A stretch of 58,184 nt of DNA from Moraxellaceae bacterium (GCA_031119205.1 JAVHYF010000029.1:1-58184); one strand, 5' to 3'; positions 33,459-43,344 are shown, counted from the first letter of the stretch. Numbers and translations: made by a program. The notes: a model not told the origin generated them from the sequence alone.

Positions 33459-33569
33459 AAACCATCGGCGGTCAGCAAGCGGGACGCTGCGCCGGGTGGA
33501 AAGGTGGAGCGCTTCCGCAGCCGAATGCTGAAGGCCCCGGGCGACGCAGGCCTGAACCACATCTGTCGC

Positions 33570-33588
33570 GGGCCACGGTGCGTGGCCC
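33570..33588. repeat. Dyad before recQ promoter
   Basis: GGGCCACG-GTG-CGTGGCCC, an 8-bp perfect inverted repeat 4 nt before the recQ -10 box. Could be a terminator stem of the exporter gene (no T-run) or an operator. Confidence 0.5.
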
Positions 33589-33591
33589 GCT

Positions 33592-33597
33592 TACAAT
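33592..33597 (+). promoter_or_regulatory. recQ -10 element (leaderless)
   Basis: TACAAT ends 9 nt before the recQ ATG; calculated leader 3 nt; no Shine-Dalgarno. Confidence 0.5.
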
Positions 33598-33606
33598 AGC
33601 GGCCGC

Positions 33607-35424
<1,818 letters not shown>

Positions 35425-35471
35425 GTCGTCTCCCGCAGCCGCGCCTTCTGAACTGGCAGCACATATGAAAA

Positions 35472-35495
35472 AAGCCGACGCACAGGCGTCGGCTT
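35472..35495 (-). terminator. Terminator after first polyserine gene
   Basis: A 10-bp perfect stem AAGCCGACGC / GCGTCGGCTT with a 4-nt loop. On the minus strand it is followed by TTTTTTC. A second, 8-bp dyad (CGGGCCGG 35504-35511 / CCGGCCCG 35519-35526) lies between it and the stop codon. Confidence 0.85.
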
Positions 35496-35540
35496 GTTCA
35501 AAGCGGGCCGGGGGTCAGCCGGCCCGTGATCGGGTGTCGA

Positions 35541-36620
35541 TCAGAATGCGGTCACGTCGGACTTGCTGACGTTGCAGTTCGTGGTGTTCCAGAACTCGCC
35601 GTACTTCTCGGTCGAGCCGTTACCTTTGACGATACCCTTCCACTCGACGCAAACCTTCGGGCTGCCCGACTTGTAACCCTTGATCTTCAGGTTACGGATG
35701 GTGGCCTTGTCACCGTAGTTGCGGTTCAGACCGACCACATCGCCGACCGAGCCTTCGATGGTCACGTTGTTGATGTTGACGTAGCGCGGGCCGCCGTTGT
35801 TCGAGCAGTCGCCGCAGGAGCGCCACAGCTTGCCGTTGCTGCCCTTGACGGTGAAATTCTCGATGACGGTGGTGCTGTTCTTCGAGTTGTGCTGGAACAC
35901 CTTGTCGTCGGCGTTGTTCGACGAACCACCAGAGATGGTCAGCGTGCCGCCTTCGGTCAGGTTGGACGCAGCGTCTTCACACACGTCTTCCCACACCACG
36001 TTTTCCAGACGGCAGTTGCCGCTCTTGCAGTGGATACCGTCAGCTGCCTTGCTGCTCACCACCAGGTTCTTCACCGTGGCGTTGTTCAGGGTCAGCACAG
36101 CTGCCTGGCTTTCCGAACCACCGGAGCACGACGTGCCCAGGGTCTTACCACCGCAGTCCACCGTGGTGTTGCTGATGGTTGCACCGGCCACGCACGAGCC
36201 GCTACCCGACGAGCCGCCCGAGGACGAGCTGGACGACGAAGAGCTGCTGGAGCTGGACGAGGAGCTGGAGCTCGACGAGGACGACGAAGAAGAGGAAGAG
36301 CTGCTGGAGCTGGAGGACGACGAGCTCGACGAAGACGAGGACGACGAGGAGCTGGAGGTGGAGCCAGCATAGGAGCACCAGGCCGAGGCAGCGAAGCTGT
36401 TGCTCGGGAAGTTGCTGCTGGAGCAGGCGACGCTGTTGGTGAAGGTGCCGTAGACGAAGCTGCCGGACTTGCCCAGGGCAACCGAACGGGTGCCGCTGAA
36501 CGAGCAGGTAGCGCCGGTGTTCTGGGCGCACTTGGTGTAGCCGGACGGGTAGTCGGTTGCTGCGTGCGACGAGAACGCCATGGCAGCCAGCAGGCCGCCG
36601 ACGAGAAGCTTGAACTTCAT
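35541..36620 (-). CDS. Secreted PL3-type pectate lyase with 46-Ser linker
   Basis: 359 aa. Signal peptide 1-20 (AFSSHA), then a compact domain with C31, C39, C66 and C82 (YTKCAQN, ATCSFSGTRSVALG), a run of 46 serines, and a C-terminal domain. The catalytic domain fits family PL3: DGIHCKSGNCRLENVVWEDVCEDAAS, NADDKVFQHN, GKLWRSCGDCSNNGGPRYV and GLNRNYGDKATIRN, with the acidic calcium-site residues plus Lys and Arg of the active site. It would cleave polygalacturonate by beta-elimination. A ribosome site AGGAG precedes the ATG. Its paralogue lies directly upstream on the same strand. Confidence 0.85.
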   Translation of the reverse strand: MKFKLLVGGLLAAMAFSSHAATDYPSGYTKCAQNTGATCSFSGTRSVALGKSGSFVYGTFTNSVACSSSNFPSNSFAASAWCSYAGSTSSSSSSSSSSSSSSSSSSSSSSSSSSSSSSSSSSSSSSSSSSSSSSGGSSGSGSCVAGATISNTTVDCGGKTLGTSCSGGSESQAAVLTLNNATVKNLVVSSKAADGIHCKSGNCRLENVVWEDVCEDAASNLTEGGTLTISGGSSNNADDKVFQHNSKNSTTVIENFTVKGSNGKLWRSCGDCSNNGGPRYVNINNVTIEGSVGDVVGLNRNYGDKATIRNLKIKGYKSGSPKVCVEWKGIVKGNGSTEKYGEFWNTTNCNVSKSDVTAF

Positions 36621-36646
36621 GAGTGCTGTCTCCTAATTGGATGTTT

Positions 36647-36652
36647 GTTATG
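36647..36652 (-). promoter_or_regulatory. Possible -10 of first polyserine gene
   Basis: CATAAC on the minus strand, within a TGTTGGC-ATAAC context that aligns with TGCTGGC-TATAAG upstream of the paralogue. 26 nt to the ATG, with AGGAG in between. Confidence 0.4.
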
Positions 36653-36716
36653 CCAACACGGGATTCTCATGAAGCCGACCTTGCTTCCTGCTTCAGGTCC
36701 CGCTTTCAACGCTGGC

Positions 36717-36766
36717 AGTTCGAAGATTGGACGAACTAAAGGGGTAGGTCAATTTGCATTGCGACA
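36717..36766 (-). promoter_or_regulatory. Conserved dyad element upstream of first polyserine gene
   Basis: AGTTCG (36717-36722) and CGAACT (36732-36737) flank 9 nt that begin AAG. After 12 nt comes CAATTTGCA (36750-36758) and TGCG. The same two blocks with the same spacing occur before the paralogue at 38105. The rest of the leaders differ. Likely regulator-binding site; identity of the regulator unknown. Confidence 0.6.
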
Positions 36767-36834
36767 CAAATCATTGAATTCGTGATGAATGTCGGATTCG
36801 ACGAAGTGCAGGGCAAACATGCTTTGCACAAGAA

Positions 36835-36861
36835 AAATGGCCGGCGCAAGGCCGGCCATTT
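36835..36861 (-). terminator. Terminator after second polyserine gene
   Basis: An 11-bp perfect stem AAATGGCCGGC / GCCGGCCATTT with a 5-nt loop, followed by T residues on the minus strand. It shows the two paralogues are separate transcription units. Confidence 0.85.
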
Positions 36862-36888
36862 GAAGGCACTGCTGTGAAACGGTGATGA

Positions 36889-38016
36889 TCAGAGTGCGCT
36901 GACGTCGGTCTTGGCTACGTCGCAGTACTGGGTGCCCCAGAACTCGCCGTACTTCTCGGTCGAGCCTTCGCCCTTCGGGATGCCCTTCCACTCTTCGCAA
37001 ACCTTAGGACTGCCGGACTTGTAGTCCTTGATCTTCATGTTGCGGATGGTGGCCTTGTCACCGTAGTTACGGTTCACGCCGATGATCGAACCGACCTTCG
37101 CGTTCACCGTCACGTTGTTGAAGCTGAAGTAGCGCGGGCCACCGTTGTCCGTGCAGTCACCGCACGAGCGTGCCAGCTTGCCGTGTTCGCCCAGCGCGGT
37201 GAAGTCGCTCACGTTGATGGTGGTGTTGCGGCCGTTGTTCTGGAAGATCTTGTCCGGCTTGCCGCCCACGCCACTGCTGGCGGAGTTGAAGGCCGAGCCA
37301 CCCTTGATGTTCATGGTGACGCCGCGCATGGCGTTGCCGATCGAGGCAGCGTCTTCGCAGATGTCTTCCCACACCACGTTCTCCAGATTGCAGGTACCGC
37401 CCGTGCAGTGGATGCCATCCGAGCCGCCGGTGGCGGAGATGCGCACGTTCTTCACGGTGGCGTTGTTCAGGGTCAGCACCGGCGGCTGGCTTTCGTCATC
37501 GCCCTTGCAGGACAGGCCGATGGTCTTGCCACCGCAATCCACCGTGGTGTTGCTGATGGTGGCGCCGGCCACGCAGGCACCGCTGCCCGACGACGAACCG
37601 CCGCTGGACGAAGAACTGCTGGAGGAGCTGGAGCTCGACGAGGAGGAGGAAGAGCTGGAAGAAGAGGAGCTTGAGGACGAGCTCGACGAAGACGAGGAAC
37701 TGCTGGAGCTGGAGGACGACGAGCTCGACGAGGAAGACGACGAGGAGCTGGAAGTCGTACCGGCGTAGGAGCACCAGGCCGACGAAGCAAAGCTGTTGCT
37801 CGGGAAGTTCGAGCTCTTGCAGGCGACGCTCGTAGTGAAAGTGCCGTAGACGAAGCTGCCGGCCTTGCCCAGAGCGACCGAACGGGTGCCGCTGAACGAG
37901 CAGGTGGCGCCGGTGTTCTGGGCGCACTTGGTGTAGCCGGACGGGTAGTCGGTTGCTGCGTGCGACGAGAACGCCATGGCAGCCAGCAGGCCGCCGACGA
38001 GAAGCTTGAACTTCAT
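36889..38016 (-). CDS. Secreted PL3-type pectate lyase paralogue with 50-Ser linker
   Basis: 375 aa, same architecture as its neighbour: signal peptide 1-20, four-Cys domain, 50 consecutive serines, PL3-like catalytic domain (DGIHCTGGTCNLENVVWEDICEDAAS, GKLARSCGDCTDNGGPRYF, GVNRNYGDKATIRN). It differs by an insertion SAFNSASSGVGGKP before DKIFQNN, where the family has ADDKVFQHN, so one acidic residue and the His are changed. Substrate or activity may therefore differ. The true start is the ATG at 38016 with AGGAG upstream; the longer open frame is not coding. Confidence 0.83.
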   Translation of the reverse strand: MKFKLLVGGLLAAMAFSSHAATDYPSGYTKCAQNTGATCSFSGTRSVALGKAGSFVYGTFTTSVACKSSNFPSNSFASSAWCSYAGTTSSSSSSSSSSSSSSSSSSSSSSSSSSSSSSSSSSSSSSSSSSSSSSSSSSGGSSSGSGACVAGATISNTTVDCGGKTIGLSCKGDDESQPPVLTLNNATVKNVRISATGGSDGIHCTGGTCNLENVVWEDICEDAASIGNAMRGVTMNIKGGSAFNSASSGVGGKPDKIFQNNGRNTTINVSDFTALGEHGKLARSCGDCTDNGGPRYFSFNNVTVNAKVGSIIGVNRNYGDKATIRNMKIKDYKSGSPKVCEEWKGIPKGEGSTEKYGEFWGTQYCDVAKTDVSAL

Positions 38017-38040
38017 GACTTGTTGTCTCCTGTTGGAAGT

Positions 38041-38046
38041 CTTATA
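38041..38046 (-). promoter_or_regulatory. Possible -10 of second polyserine gene
   Basis: TATAAG on the minus strand in a TGCTGGC context, 24 nt before the ATG, at nearly the same place as CATAAC of the paralogue. Confidence 0.45.
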
Positions 38047-38104
38047 GCCAGCAGGTTCAGTGCATCGCCCGCCGCCTCCCTGGACTTCGAGCAAACCTGC
38101 CAAC

Positions 38105-38155
38105 AGTTCGAAGCGTGAACGAACTAAATAACGACTGCAATTTGCACTGCGGCAA
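38105..38155 (-). promoter_or_regulatory. Conserved dyad element upstream of second polyserine gene
   Basis: AGTTCG (38105-38110), 9 nt starting AAG, CGAACT (38120-38125), 12 nt, then CAATTTGCA (38138-38146) and CTGCG. Spacing equals that of the element at 36717. Centre is about 80 bp before the calculated transcription start. Confidence 0.6.
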
Positions 38156-38376
38156 AACGTGCAGAAATTGTCGTAAAAACTGTTTTTGGTGTTTGTATGC
38201 GCGGGCCGCCTCCTGGCGTCGGTGCGCCCGGATCCTTTCTCTAGCTGGTACTCCGGGCGAGTGGTGCGCAATCAAGCGATTGCGATGATGGGAGAAGGAA
38301 AGATGCTTGGCCGTGAAAACCGGCAAGTCAAAACCTTGTTTTGTGCGAGTGAAAAACAATAGGCTCGGAAAACGAC
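38156..38376. other. Gene-free spacer between polyserine locus and typA
   Basis: No convincing frame. It contains an 8-bp dyad CGCCCGGA (38225-38232) / TCCGGGCG (38252-38259) with a 19-nt loop and A/T-rich stretches near 38160-38200 and 38325-38365. Nothing else recognised. Confidence 0.5.
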
Positions 38377-38409
38377 AAGGCCGCGCGGCATCGACCGCGC
38401 GGCCTTTTT
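38377..38409. terminator. Strong hairpin terminator between typA and polyserine locus
   Basis: A 12-bp perfect stem AAGGCCGCGCGG / CCGCGCGGCCTT with a 6-nt loop. The best T-run (TTTTT) is on the plus strand, although the only adjacent gene, typA, comes from the minus strand, where the tail is TTGTCGTTTT. Confidence 0.75.
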
Positions 38410-38455
38410 GGTGTGCTTTCCGGAGCGGTTCGGGAACCGCCCGGAAGGATGCCGC

Positions 38456-40270
38456 TTACTCTTCTGCCTTCGCTGCGCGCTTGCGTTCGTGCTCCTTCAG
38501 GAAGCGCTTGCGCAGTCGGATCGATTTCGGAGTGATTTCGACGAGTTCGTCATCTGCGATGAATTCGATGGCGGACTCCAGTGTCAGCTGGATCGGCGGT
38601 ACCAGGCGCACGGCTTCGTCGGTGCCCGAGGCGCGCACGTTGGTGAGCTGCTTACCCTTGATCGGGTTCACCACCAGATCGTTGTCGCGGCTGTGGATGC
38701 CGATGATCATGCCTTCGTACAGCGGGTCGTTGTGGCTGACGAACATGCGGCCGCGATCCTGCAGGTTCCACAGGGCGTAGGCCACGGCGGCACCGTCGTT
38801 CTGCGAGATCAGCACACCGTTGCGACGTTCCGACATCTGGCCGGCCATGGGGCCGTAGTCGTCGAAGACGTGGCTGGCGAGACCCGTGCCGCGCGTCAGG
38901 GTCAGGAACTCGCCCTGGAAGCCGATCAGGCCGCGGGCCGGAATGCGGTATTCCAGGCGGGTACGACCCTTGCCATCGGATTGCATGTCCTGCAGTTCGC
39001 CACGGCGACGGCCCAGTTCTTCCATGACACCGCCCTGGTGGTCTTCTTCCACGTCGACGGTGAGCATTTCATACGGCTCGCACTTCACGCCGTCGATGTC
39101 CTTGAACACCACGCGCGGGCGACCGACCGCCAGTTCGTAGCCTTCGCGGCGCATGTTTTCCAGCAGGATGGTGAGGTGCAGTTCGCCACGGCCCGAGACT
39201 TCGAATACGTCGGAGTCGTCGGTGTAGTTCACGCGCAGCGCGACGTTCTTCAGCAGTTCCTTTTCCAGGCGCTCGCGGATCTGGCGGCTGGTGACGAACT
39301 TGCCTTCGCGGCCGGCGAGCGGGGAGCTGTTCACCATGAAGTTCATGGTCAGCGTCGGCTCGTCGACGGCGATGGGCTTCATGCCGTCGAGGTTGTCCGG
39401 ATCACAGATCGTGACGCCGATGTTCACCTGGTCGATGCCGGCCACCAGCACGATGTCGCCGGCTTCGGCGGACTCGGCCTGCGAACGCTCCAGGCCCTTG
39501 AAGGTCAGCACCTGGCTGACCTTGGCCTTGCCGCGGTTCTCGTCGCCGTACATCACGACGACTTCCTGGTTCGGGCGGATGCGGCCGCGCTTGATACGGC
39601 CGATGCCCAGCTGGCCGATGTAGGTGGAGTAGTCCAGCGAGCAGACCTGCAGTTGCAGCGGGCCTTCCGAGTTCACGTCGGGTTGCGGCACGTGCTTCAG
39701 GATGGCTTCGTACAGCGGCTTCATGTCGGTACCCGGCTTGTCGGCTTCCAGCATGGCGAAGCCGTTCAGCGCGGAGGCGTACACGACCGGGAAGTCGAGC
39801 TGCTCTTCGGTAGCACCGAGTTTGTCGAACAGGTCGAAGGTGTGGTTGATCACCCAGTCCGGACGCGAGCCGGGACGGTCGATCTTGTTGATCACGACGA
39901 TCGGCTTCAGGCCCATGGCCAGCGCCTTGCGGGTCACGAAGCGGGTCTGCGGCATCGGGCCTTCGACCGCGTCGACCAGCAGCAGCACGCCGTCGACCAT
40001 CGACAGCACGCGTTCGACTTCACCACCGAAGTCGGCGTGTCCGGGGGTGTCGATGATGTTGATGTGGGTGTCGCCATACTGGATGGCGCAGTTCTTGGCC
40101 AGGATCGTGATGCCACGTTCCTTTTCCAGGTCGTTGCTGTCCATCACGCGCTCGGCCACCTGTTGGTGCGCGGCGAAGGTACCGGATTGGCGAAGCAGCT
40201 GGTCGACCAGCGTGGTCTTGCCATGGTCGACGTGCGCGATGATGGCGATGTTGCGGATGGAACGGCTCAT
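38456..40270 (-). CDS. typA: Ribosome-associated GTPase BipA/TypA
   Basis: 604 aa. EF-G-like translational GTPase that helps 50S assembly at low temperature and stress. G1 is AHVDHGKTT at 12-20; [21 protein letters not shown] and [13 protein letters not shown] follow. The C-terminal TypA-specific part ends in [17 protein letters not shown]. Full length, starting [24 protein letters not shown] box lies 33 nt upstream. Divergent from mtnP. Confidence 0.97.
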   Translation of the reverse strand: MSRSIRNIAIIAHVDHGKTTLVDQLLRQSGTFAAHQQVAERVMDSNDLEKERGITILAKNCAIQYGDTHINIIDTPGHADFGGEVERVLSMVDGVLLLVDAVEGPMPQTRFVTRKALAMGLKPIVVINKIDRPGSRPDWVINHTFDLFDKLGATEEQLDFPVVYASALNGFAMLEADKPGTDMKPLYEAILKHVPQPDVNSEGPLQLQVCSLDYSTYIGQLGIGRIKRGRIRPNQEVVVMYGDENRGKAKVSQVLTFKGLERSQAESAEAGDIVLVAGIDQVNIGVTICDPDNLDGMKPIAVDEPTLTMNFMVNSSPLAGREGKFVTSRQIRERLEKELLKNVALRVNYTDDSDVFEVSGRGELHLTILLENMRREGYELAVGRPRVVFKDIDGVKCEPYEMLTVDVEEDHQGGVMEELGRRRGELQDMQSDGKGRTRLEYRIPARGLIGFQGEFLTLTRGTGLASHVFDDYGPMAGQMSERRNGVLISQNDGAAVAYALWNLQDRGRMFVSHNDPLYEGMIIGIHSRDNDLVVNPIKGKQLTNVRASGTDEAVRLVPPIQLTLESAIEFIADDELVEITPKSIRLRKRFLKEHERKRAAKAEE

Positions 40271-40303
40271 GGGGCGGGGCTCAAGTCTTTGAAAAAGCCC
40301 GCG

Positions 40304-40309
40304 ATTCTA
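40304..40309 (-). promoter_or_regulatory. typA -10 element
   Basis: TAGAAT on the minus strand, 33 nt before the typA ATG. Confidence 0.5.
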
Positions 40310-40389
40310 GCATGCAAGAGTGGCAAACCCTAGGGGCTGCAAACCCCGTGCTACCATCGTTTCACCGATTTTTCACAGCCTTCAACAGC

Positions 40390-41130
40390 ATGCTTGCAAT
40401 CATTGGCGGTAGTGGCCTGTCCGAACTCTCCAACCTCGACGTCCAGCACCGCCAGGTGGTGCGTACGCCTTACGGCGATCCGTCGGGGCCCTTGCTGTTC
40501 GGTCACGTCGGCAGCCAGCAGACGGTCTTTCTCGCACGCCATGGTTACGGACACACGATTCCGCCGCACGTGGTGAACTACCGCGCCAACATCTGGGCGC
40601 TGAAGCAGGCGGGCGCCGAGGCCATCGTGTCGGTGGCTTCCGTCGGTGGCATCCGCGCTGACCTGGCGCCGGGCGTGCTGGCGATTCCGGACCAGATCGT
40701 CGACTACACCTGGGGCCGCAAGAACACCTTCTTCGAAGGCGGCGACACCCCTGTGCGCCACATCGATTTCACCACGCCTTACGATCAGCCGCTGCGCGCG
40801 CGCTTGCTGACGGCCGCTGCCGAAGCCGGCCTGAGCGTGAAGGACGGAGGTGTCTATGGCGCGACACAGGGACCGCGCCTGGAAACCGCCGCCGAGATCA
40901 ACCGCTACGAGAGCGACGGTGTACACATGGTGGGCATGACCGGCATGCCGGAGGCGGTGCTGGCGCGCGAGCTGGACATGCCTTACGCCGCCATCGCGGT
41001 GGTGGCCAACTGGGCGGCAGGCCGCGGTGACAGCGCGCAGGGCGTAGCGATCGAGAAGTTCGGCGCCGTGCTCAACGTGGCGATGGGAGAGGTGCATCAG
41101 ATCCTGCAGCACCTCGCCGACGCGGAATGA
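40390..41130 (+). CDS. mtnP: S-methyl-5'-thioinosine/thioadenosine phosphorylase family
   Basis: 246 aa. Purine nucleoside phosphorylase-type enzyme that splits methylthio-nucleoside to base and methylthioribose-1-phosphate in methionine salvage. Motifs: [13 protein letters not shown] (phosphate site), [38 protein letters not shown] and [21 protein letters not shown]. Short length and the segment [12 protein letters not shown] resemble the Pseudomonas enzyme that prefers thioinosine; the substrate call is inference. Its stop overlaps def (ATGA). Confidence 0.9.
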   Translation: MLAIIGGSGLSELSNLDVQHRQVVRTPYGDPSGPLLFGHVGSQQTVFLARHGYGHTIPPHVVNYRANIWALKQAGAEAIVSVASVGGIRADLAPGVLAIPDQIVDYTWGRKNTFFEGGDTPVRHIDFTTPYDQPLRARLLTAAAEAGLSVKDGGVYGATQGPRLETAAEINRYESDGVHMVGMTGMPEAVLARELDMPYAAIAVVANWAAGRGDSAQGVAIEKFGAVLNVAMGEVHQILQHLADAE

Positions 41131-41663
41131 TCCGCGAAGTCCTGCGCATGGGTGACGCGCGCCTGCTGCGGCGCGCGCAGGAAGTCGATCCGGCGGAATT
41201 CGGTGGCGCGATGTTGCGCGAGCTGATCGTCGACATGTTCGACACCATGCACGCGACTGGCGGTGTCGGACTGGCCGCACCGCAGATCGGCGTCGACCTG
41301 CGCCTGGTGATCTTCGGTTTCGAACGCAGCGAGCGCTATCCGGACGCGGAGGCCGTGCCGCGCACGGTCATCATCAATCCGGTGCTGACGCCCTTGTCTG
41401 ACGAGATGGAAGACGGCTGGGAAGGTTGTCTGTCGGTGCCCGGCCTGCGCGGCATGGTGCCGCGGCACACGAAGCTGCGCTACACCGGCTTCGATCCGGA
41501 TGGTGTGGCGATCGACCGCGTAGCAGAAGGCTTCCATGCCCGCGTGGTGCAGCACGAGTGCGACCACCTCGATGGCATCCTCTACCCGATGCGCATACGC
41601 GATTTCTCGCGCTTCGGCTTCACCGACGTATTGTTTCCTGGCCAGGCGATCAACGACGACTGA
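41127..41663 (+). CDS. def: Peptide deformylase
   Basis: 178 aa. It removes the formyl group from N-terminal Met. The three signature motifs are intact: [10 protein letters not shown] at 46-55, EGCLSVPG (C101) and QHECDHLDG (H143, E144, H147), together forming the metal site. The ATG overlaps the mtnP stop. It is not next to fmt, so it may be the second deformylase of the genome rather than the housekeeping copy; this cannot be decided here. Confidence 0.95.
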   Translation: MIREVLRMGDARLLRRAQEVDPAEFGGAMLRELIVDMFDTMHATGGVGLAAPQIGVDLRLVIFGFERSERYPDAEAVPRTVIINPVLTPLSDEMEDGWEGCLSVPGLRGMVPRHTKLRYTGFDPDGVAIDRVAEGFHARVVQHECDHLDGILYPMRIRDFSRFGFTDVLFPGQAINDD

Positions 41664-41699
41664 GGCTCAACCGGGACTCAGCCGACGCTCAGCGAAACC

Positions 41700-42146
41700 T
41701 CAGTGCTTTCCGCCGCGTTGCGCCAGCATCACAATGGCATCGCGGTTGGTCCATGAGAAGCACTGTTCCGCTGCTGCCTGCCAAGGCAGCCAGCGCTGGT
41801 CGCGATGCTCACCCTCCGCCAGCGTTACCGGCGCGGCGTCCGGCACGCAGAGACTGAACACGTGTTCCAGGTTATGGGTGACGCCGGGCGCGTAGCGGTG
41901 GCGCCATAGTTCCAGGATCTCGAAACGGTTGGCGAGCCGCCAGTCCTGCAGCGATGAGGCGGCGACATCGATGCCGGTCTCCTCGAACAGTTCGCGCCGT
42001 GCGGTGTCGCGCGGTGCTTCGCCGGCTTCCAGACTGCCGGTGACGGATTGCCAGTAACCGGGATGGCGCGCACGCTCCAGCAGGAGGATCTGAAGGTCTG
42101 GCGTGTGCACCAGCACCAGCACCGACTCCGGTGTCTTGTAATTCAC
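41700..42146 (-). CDS. nudB: Dihydroneopterin triphosphate diphosphatase-like Nudix enzyme
   Basis: 148 aa from a GTG at 42146, giving MNYKTPESVLVLVHTPDLQILLLERA, close to the NudB opening. The Nudix box spans G37 to I59 (GSLEAGEAPRDTARREL, then FEETGI). It also has NLEHVFSLCVPDA and HRDQRWLPWQAA. NudB hydrolyses dihydroneopterin triphosphate in folate synthesis. The upstream frame is open but overlaps the barstar gene. It is third in an operon behind RNase and barstar genes, 10 nt after the latter. Confidence 0.87.
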   Translation of the reverse strand: MNYKTPESVLVLVHTPDLQILLLERARHPGYWQSVTGSLEAGEAPRDTARRELFEETGIDVAASSLQDWRLANRFEILELWRHRYAPGVTHNLEHVFSLCVPDAAPVTLAEGEHRDQRWLPWQAAAEQCFSWTNRDAIVMLAQRGGKH

Positions 42147-42156
42147 GACGCAGTAT

Positions 42157-42603
42157 TCAGGTCGTGGGCAGTGCAGGCAGTTCTTCAGCGTCGGGCAGCA
42201 ACACCCAGAACGGCGTGCCACCCTCGCGCCAGGCTTCGCTGGCGTCGCGCAGCACATCCACCAGCGTGTCGTAGGCTTCGCGGTCCTGCGTGCGCAGGGG
42301 GCCGAGCTGGGTGAGGATCAACACGTAGCCATCGGCTTCGTTCCACGACATGTCGCCCAGGCAATCGGCCAGCGCGTCCCAGTTGTGGCCGTACCAGTCC
42401 GGGAATTGCAGAGCGCGGCCAAGCAGCGTCTGGGTACTGGCGGCGTCGGTGGCGTGGACGAGGTCGATGCGTTGCACGACGTAGTGCAGGCTCGCGGCGG
42501 TGGCGAATGCTTCGTGTGCTGCTTCGTCGTTCGCACGATAGACGCCGGCGCGGGGGGCGTCGGAGAGCAGGGTACGCAGTCGTTCGCGGGGGGCTGGACT
42601 CAT
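42157..42603 (-). CDS. Barstar-family RNase inhibitor
   Basis: 148 aa, cytoplasmic. The barstar core is seen as LHYVVQRIDLVHATD, LLGRALQFPDWYGHNWDALADCLGDMSW and GYVLILTQLGPL, with acidic residues (DWYGHNWDALADCL) that in barstar plug the RNase active site. It lies 10 nt downstream of an exported barnase-type RNase gene and should neutralise it before export. Longer than Bacillus barstar (about 90 aa) with a 30-residue N-terminal extension. Confidence 0.9.
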   Translation of the reverse strand: MSPAPRERLRTLLSDAPRAGVYRANDEAAHEAFATAASLHYVVQRIDLVHATDAASTQTLLGRALQFPDWYGHNWDALADCLGDMSWNEADGYVLILTQLGPLRTQDREAYDTLVDVLRDASEAWREGGTPFWVLLPDAEELPALPTT

Positions 42604-42613
42604 GCTGGAACCT

Positions 42614-43000
42614 TCATTGCACCACGCGCTTGAAGCTGCGGTAGTGGTCGGCAGTGTAGTAGTACTCGCCGGGCTGGCCGGCGACGATGCGGCGGGCGCC
42701 GCGATCGCGTTCGCCGGGTGTGGGCACGGTGTACTCGCGGTAGTAGCCGCGGGTCTGCAAAGGCAGGCGCCGCTCGCGGTTCTGGAAAACAGTGCCGTCC
42801 TTGCGGTAGGGGTACGGGCCGCCGCGCTCGATCAGGCTCAGGGTCTGACGGGCTTCAGGGGGCAGCGTCTGTCGTTGCTGTGTCGGCAGGTTGCCGGGCA
42901 GGTCTCGTGCGACGCCTGGCAGGACCATGCCTGCGAACAGCAACACGAAAATCAGCGCGAGGACGCGTGTCGGGCCAGAGCGGAGCAGGGCAGTCAGCAT
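42614..43000 (-). CDS. Exported barnase-type ribonuclease
   Basis: 128 aa. Signal peptide or anchor (about 10-32), then a guanyl-specific RNase domain: LIERGGPYPYRKDGTVFQNRE, GYYREYTVPTP, RGARRIVAG and YYTADHYRSF. By alignment with barnase, the general base is E89, the arginine is R103 or R104, and the general acid is H119; all are kept, so it should be active. The ATG at 43000 opens the signal peptide; the frame continues upstream without family likeness. First gene of the RNase-barstar-nudB operon. Confidence 0.9.
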   Translation of the reverse strand: MLTALLRSGPTRVLALIFVLLFAGMVLPGVARDLPGNLPTQQRQTLPPEARQTLSLIERGGPYPYRKDGTVFQNRERRLPLQTRGYYREYTVPTPGERDRGARRIVAGQPGEYYYTADHYRSFKRVVQ

Positions 43001-43338
43001 GGGGCGGCAGCGGTTGGCGAGGCGGCAGTTTAGCAGCGCCTTGCGCCGCTGGAGCTGGCGATCCGGCATGTCCCGCAACAGTAGTTCCGGTCCGGATGAG
43101 CGGTGATGCGAAGGCTTATCAACAATCCACAAAATCTGTGGACAACTTTGTGGGTAGCTTTTGTACGCGAGTGCTAAGTGGCGTTCCCACAAGGGTTTTT
43201 TGCAGATTGGTGAAAAAAGTGGCTGCTGTCTATTTTCATATAAAACAAAGACTTGCGAAAATTCCCCGCTGTCAATACTGCAGATCAAGCGCTTACGTGC
43301 TGGTCGTCAGCCTCGCCGGGGCAGGATGTGGATTCGGC
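43001..43338. other. Divergent regulatory region, A/T-rich, with DnaA-box-like cluster
   Basis: No gene. Between 43116 and 43154 it holds TTATCAACA, ATCCACA, TGTGGACAA and TTTGTGGG, all near the DnaA box TTATCCACA. A block from about 43190 to 43270 is A/T-rich with a TATAAAA and may hold promoters of the divergent RNase operon and xseA. Confidence 0.5.
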
Positions 43339-43344
43339 TAGAAT
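43339..43344 (+). promoter_or_regulatory. xseA -10 element (leaderless)
   Basis: TAGAAT ends 7 nt before the xseA ATG. Calculated leader 1 nt. No Shine-Dalgarno. Confidence 0.5.

Noticed and set aside
35797-36372. Plus-strand frames rich in Glu/Asp opposite the polyserine tracts (also 37145-37768)
   Set aside because: They are reverse complements of serine codons, with no start context or domain outside the tract.
35541-38016. Transposon or phage origin of the polyserine locus
   Set aside because: No transposase, integrase, terminal repeats or tRNA-linked duplication at the edges; base composition of the genes equals that of the neighbours.
38408-40333. 641-residue plus-strand frame opposite typA
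   Set aside because: Antisense of a highly conserved GTPase gene with no motif of its own.
41127-41663. rsmB-def-fmt operon
   Set aside because: def here is linked to mtnP; fmt is absent and the RsmB-type gene lies 23 kb away.
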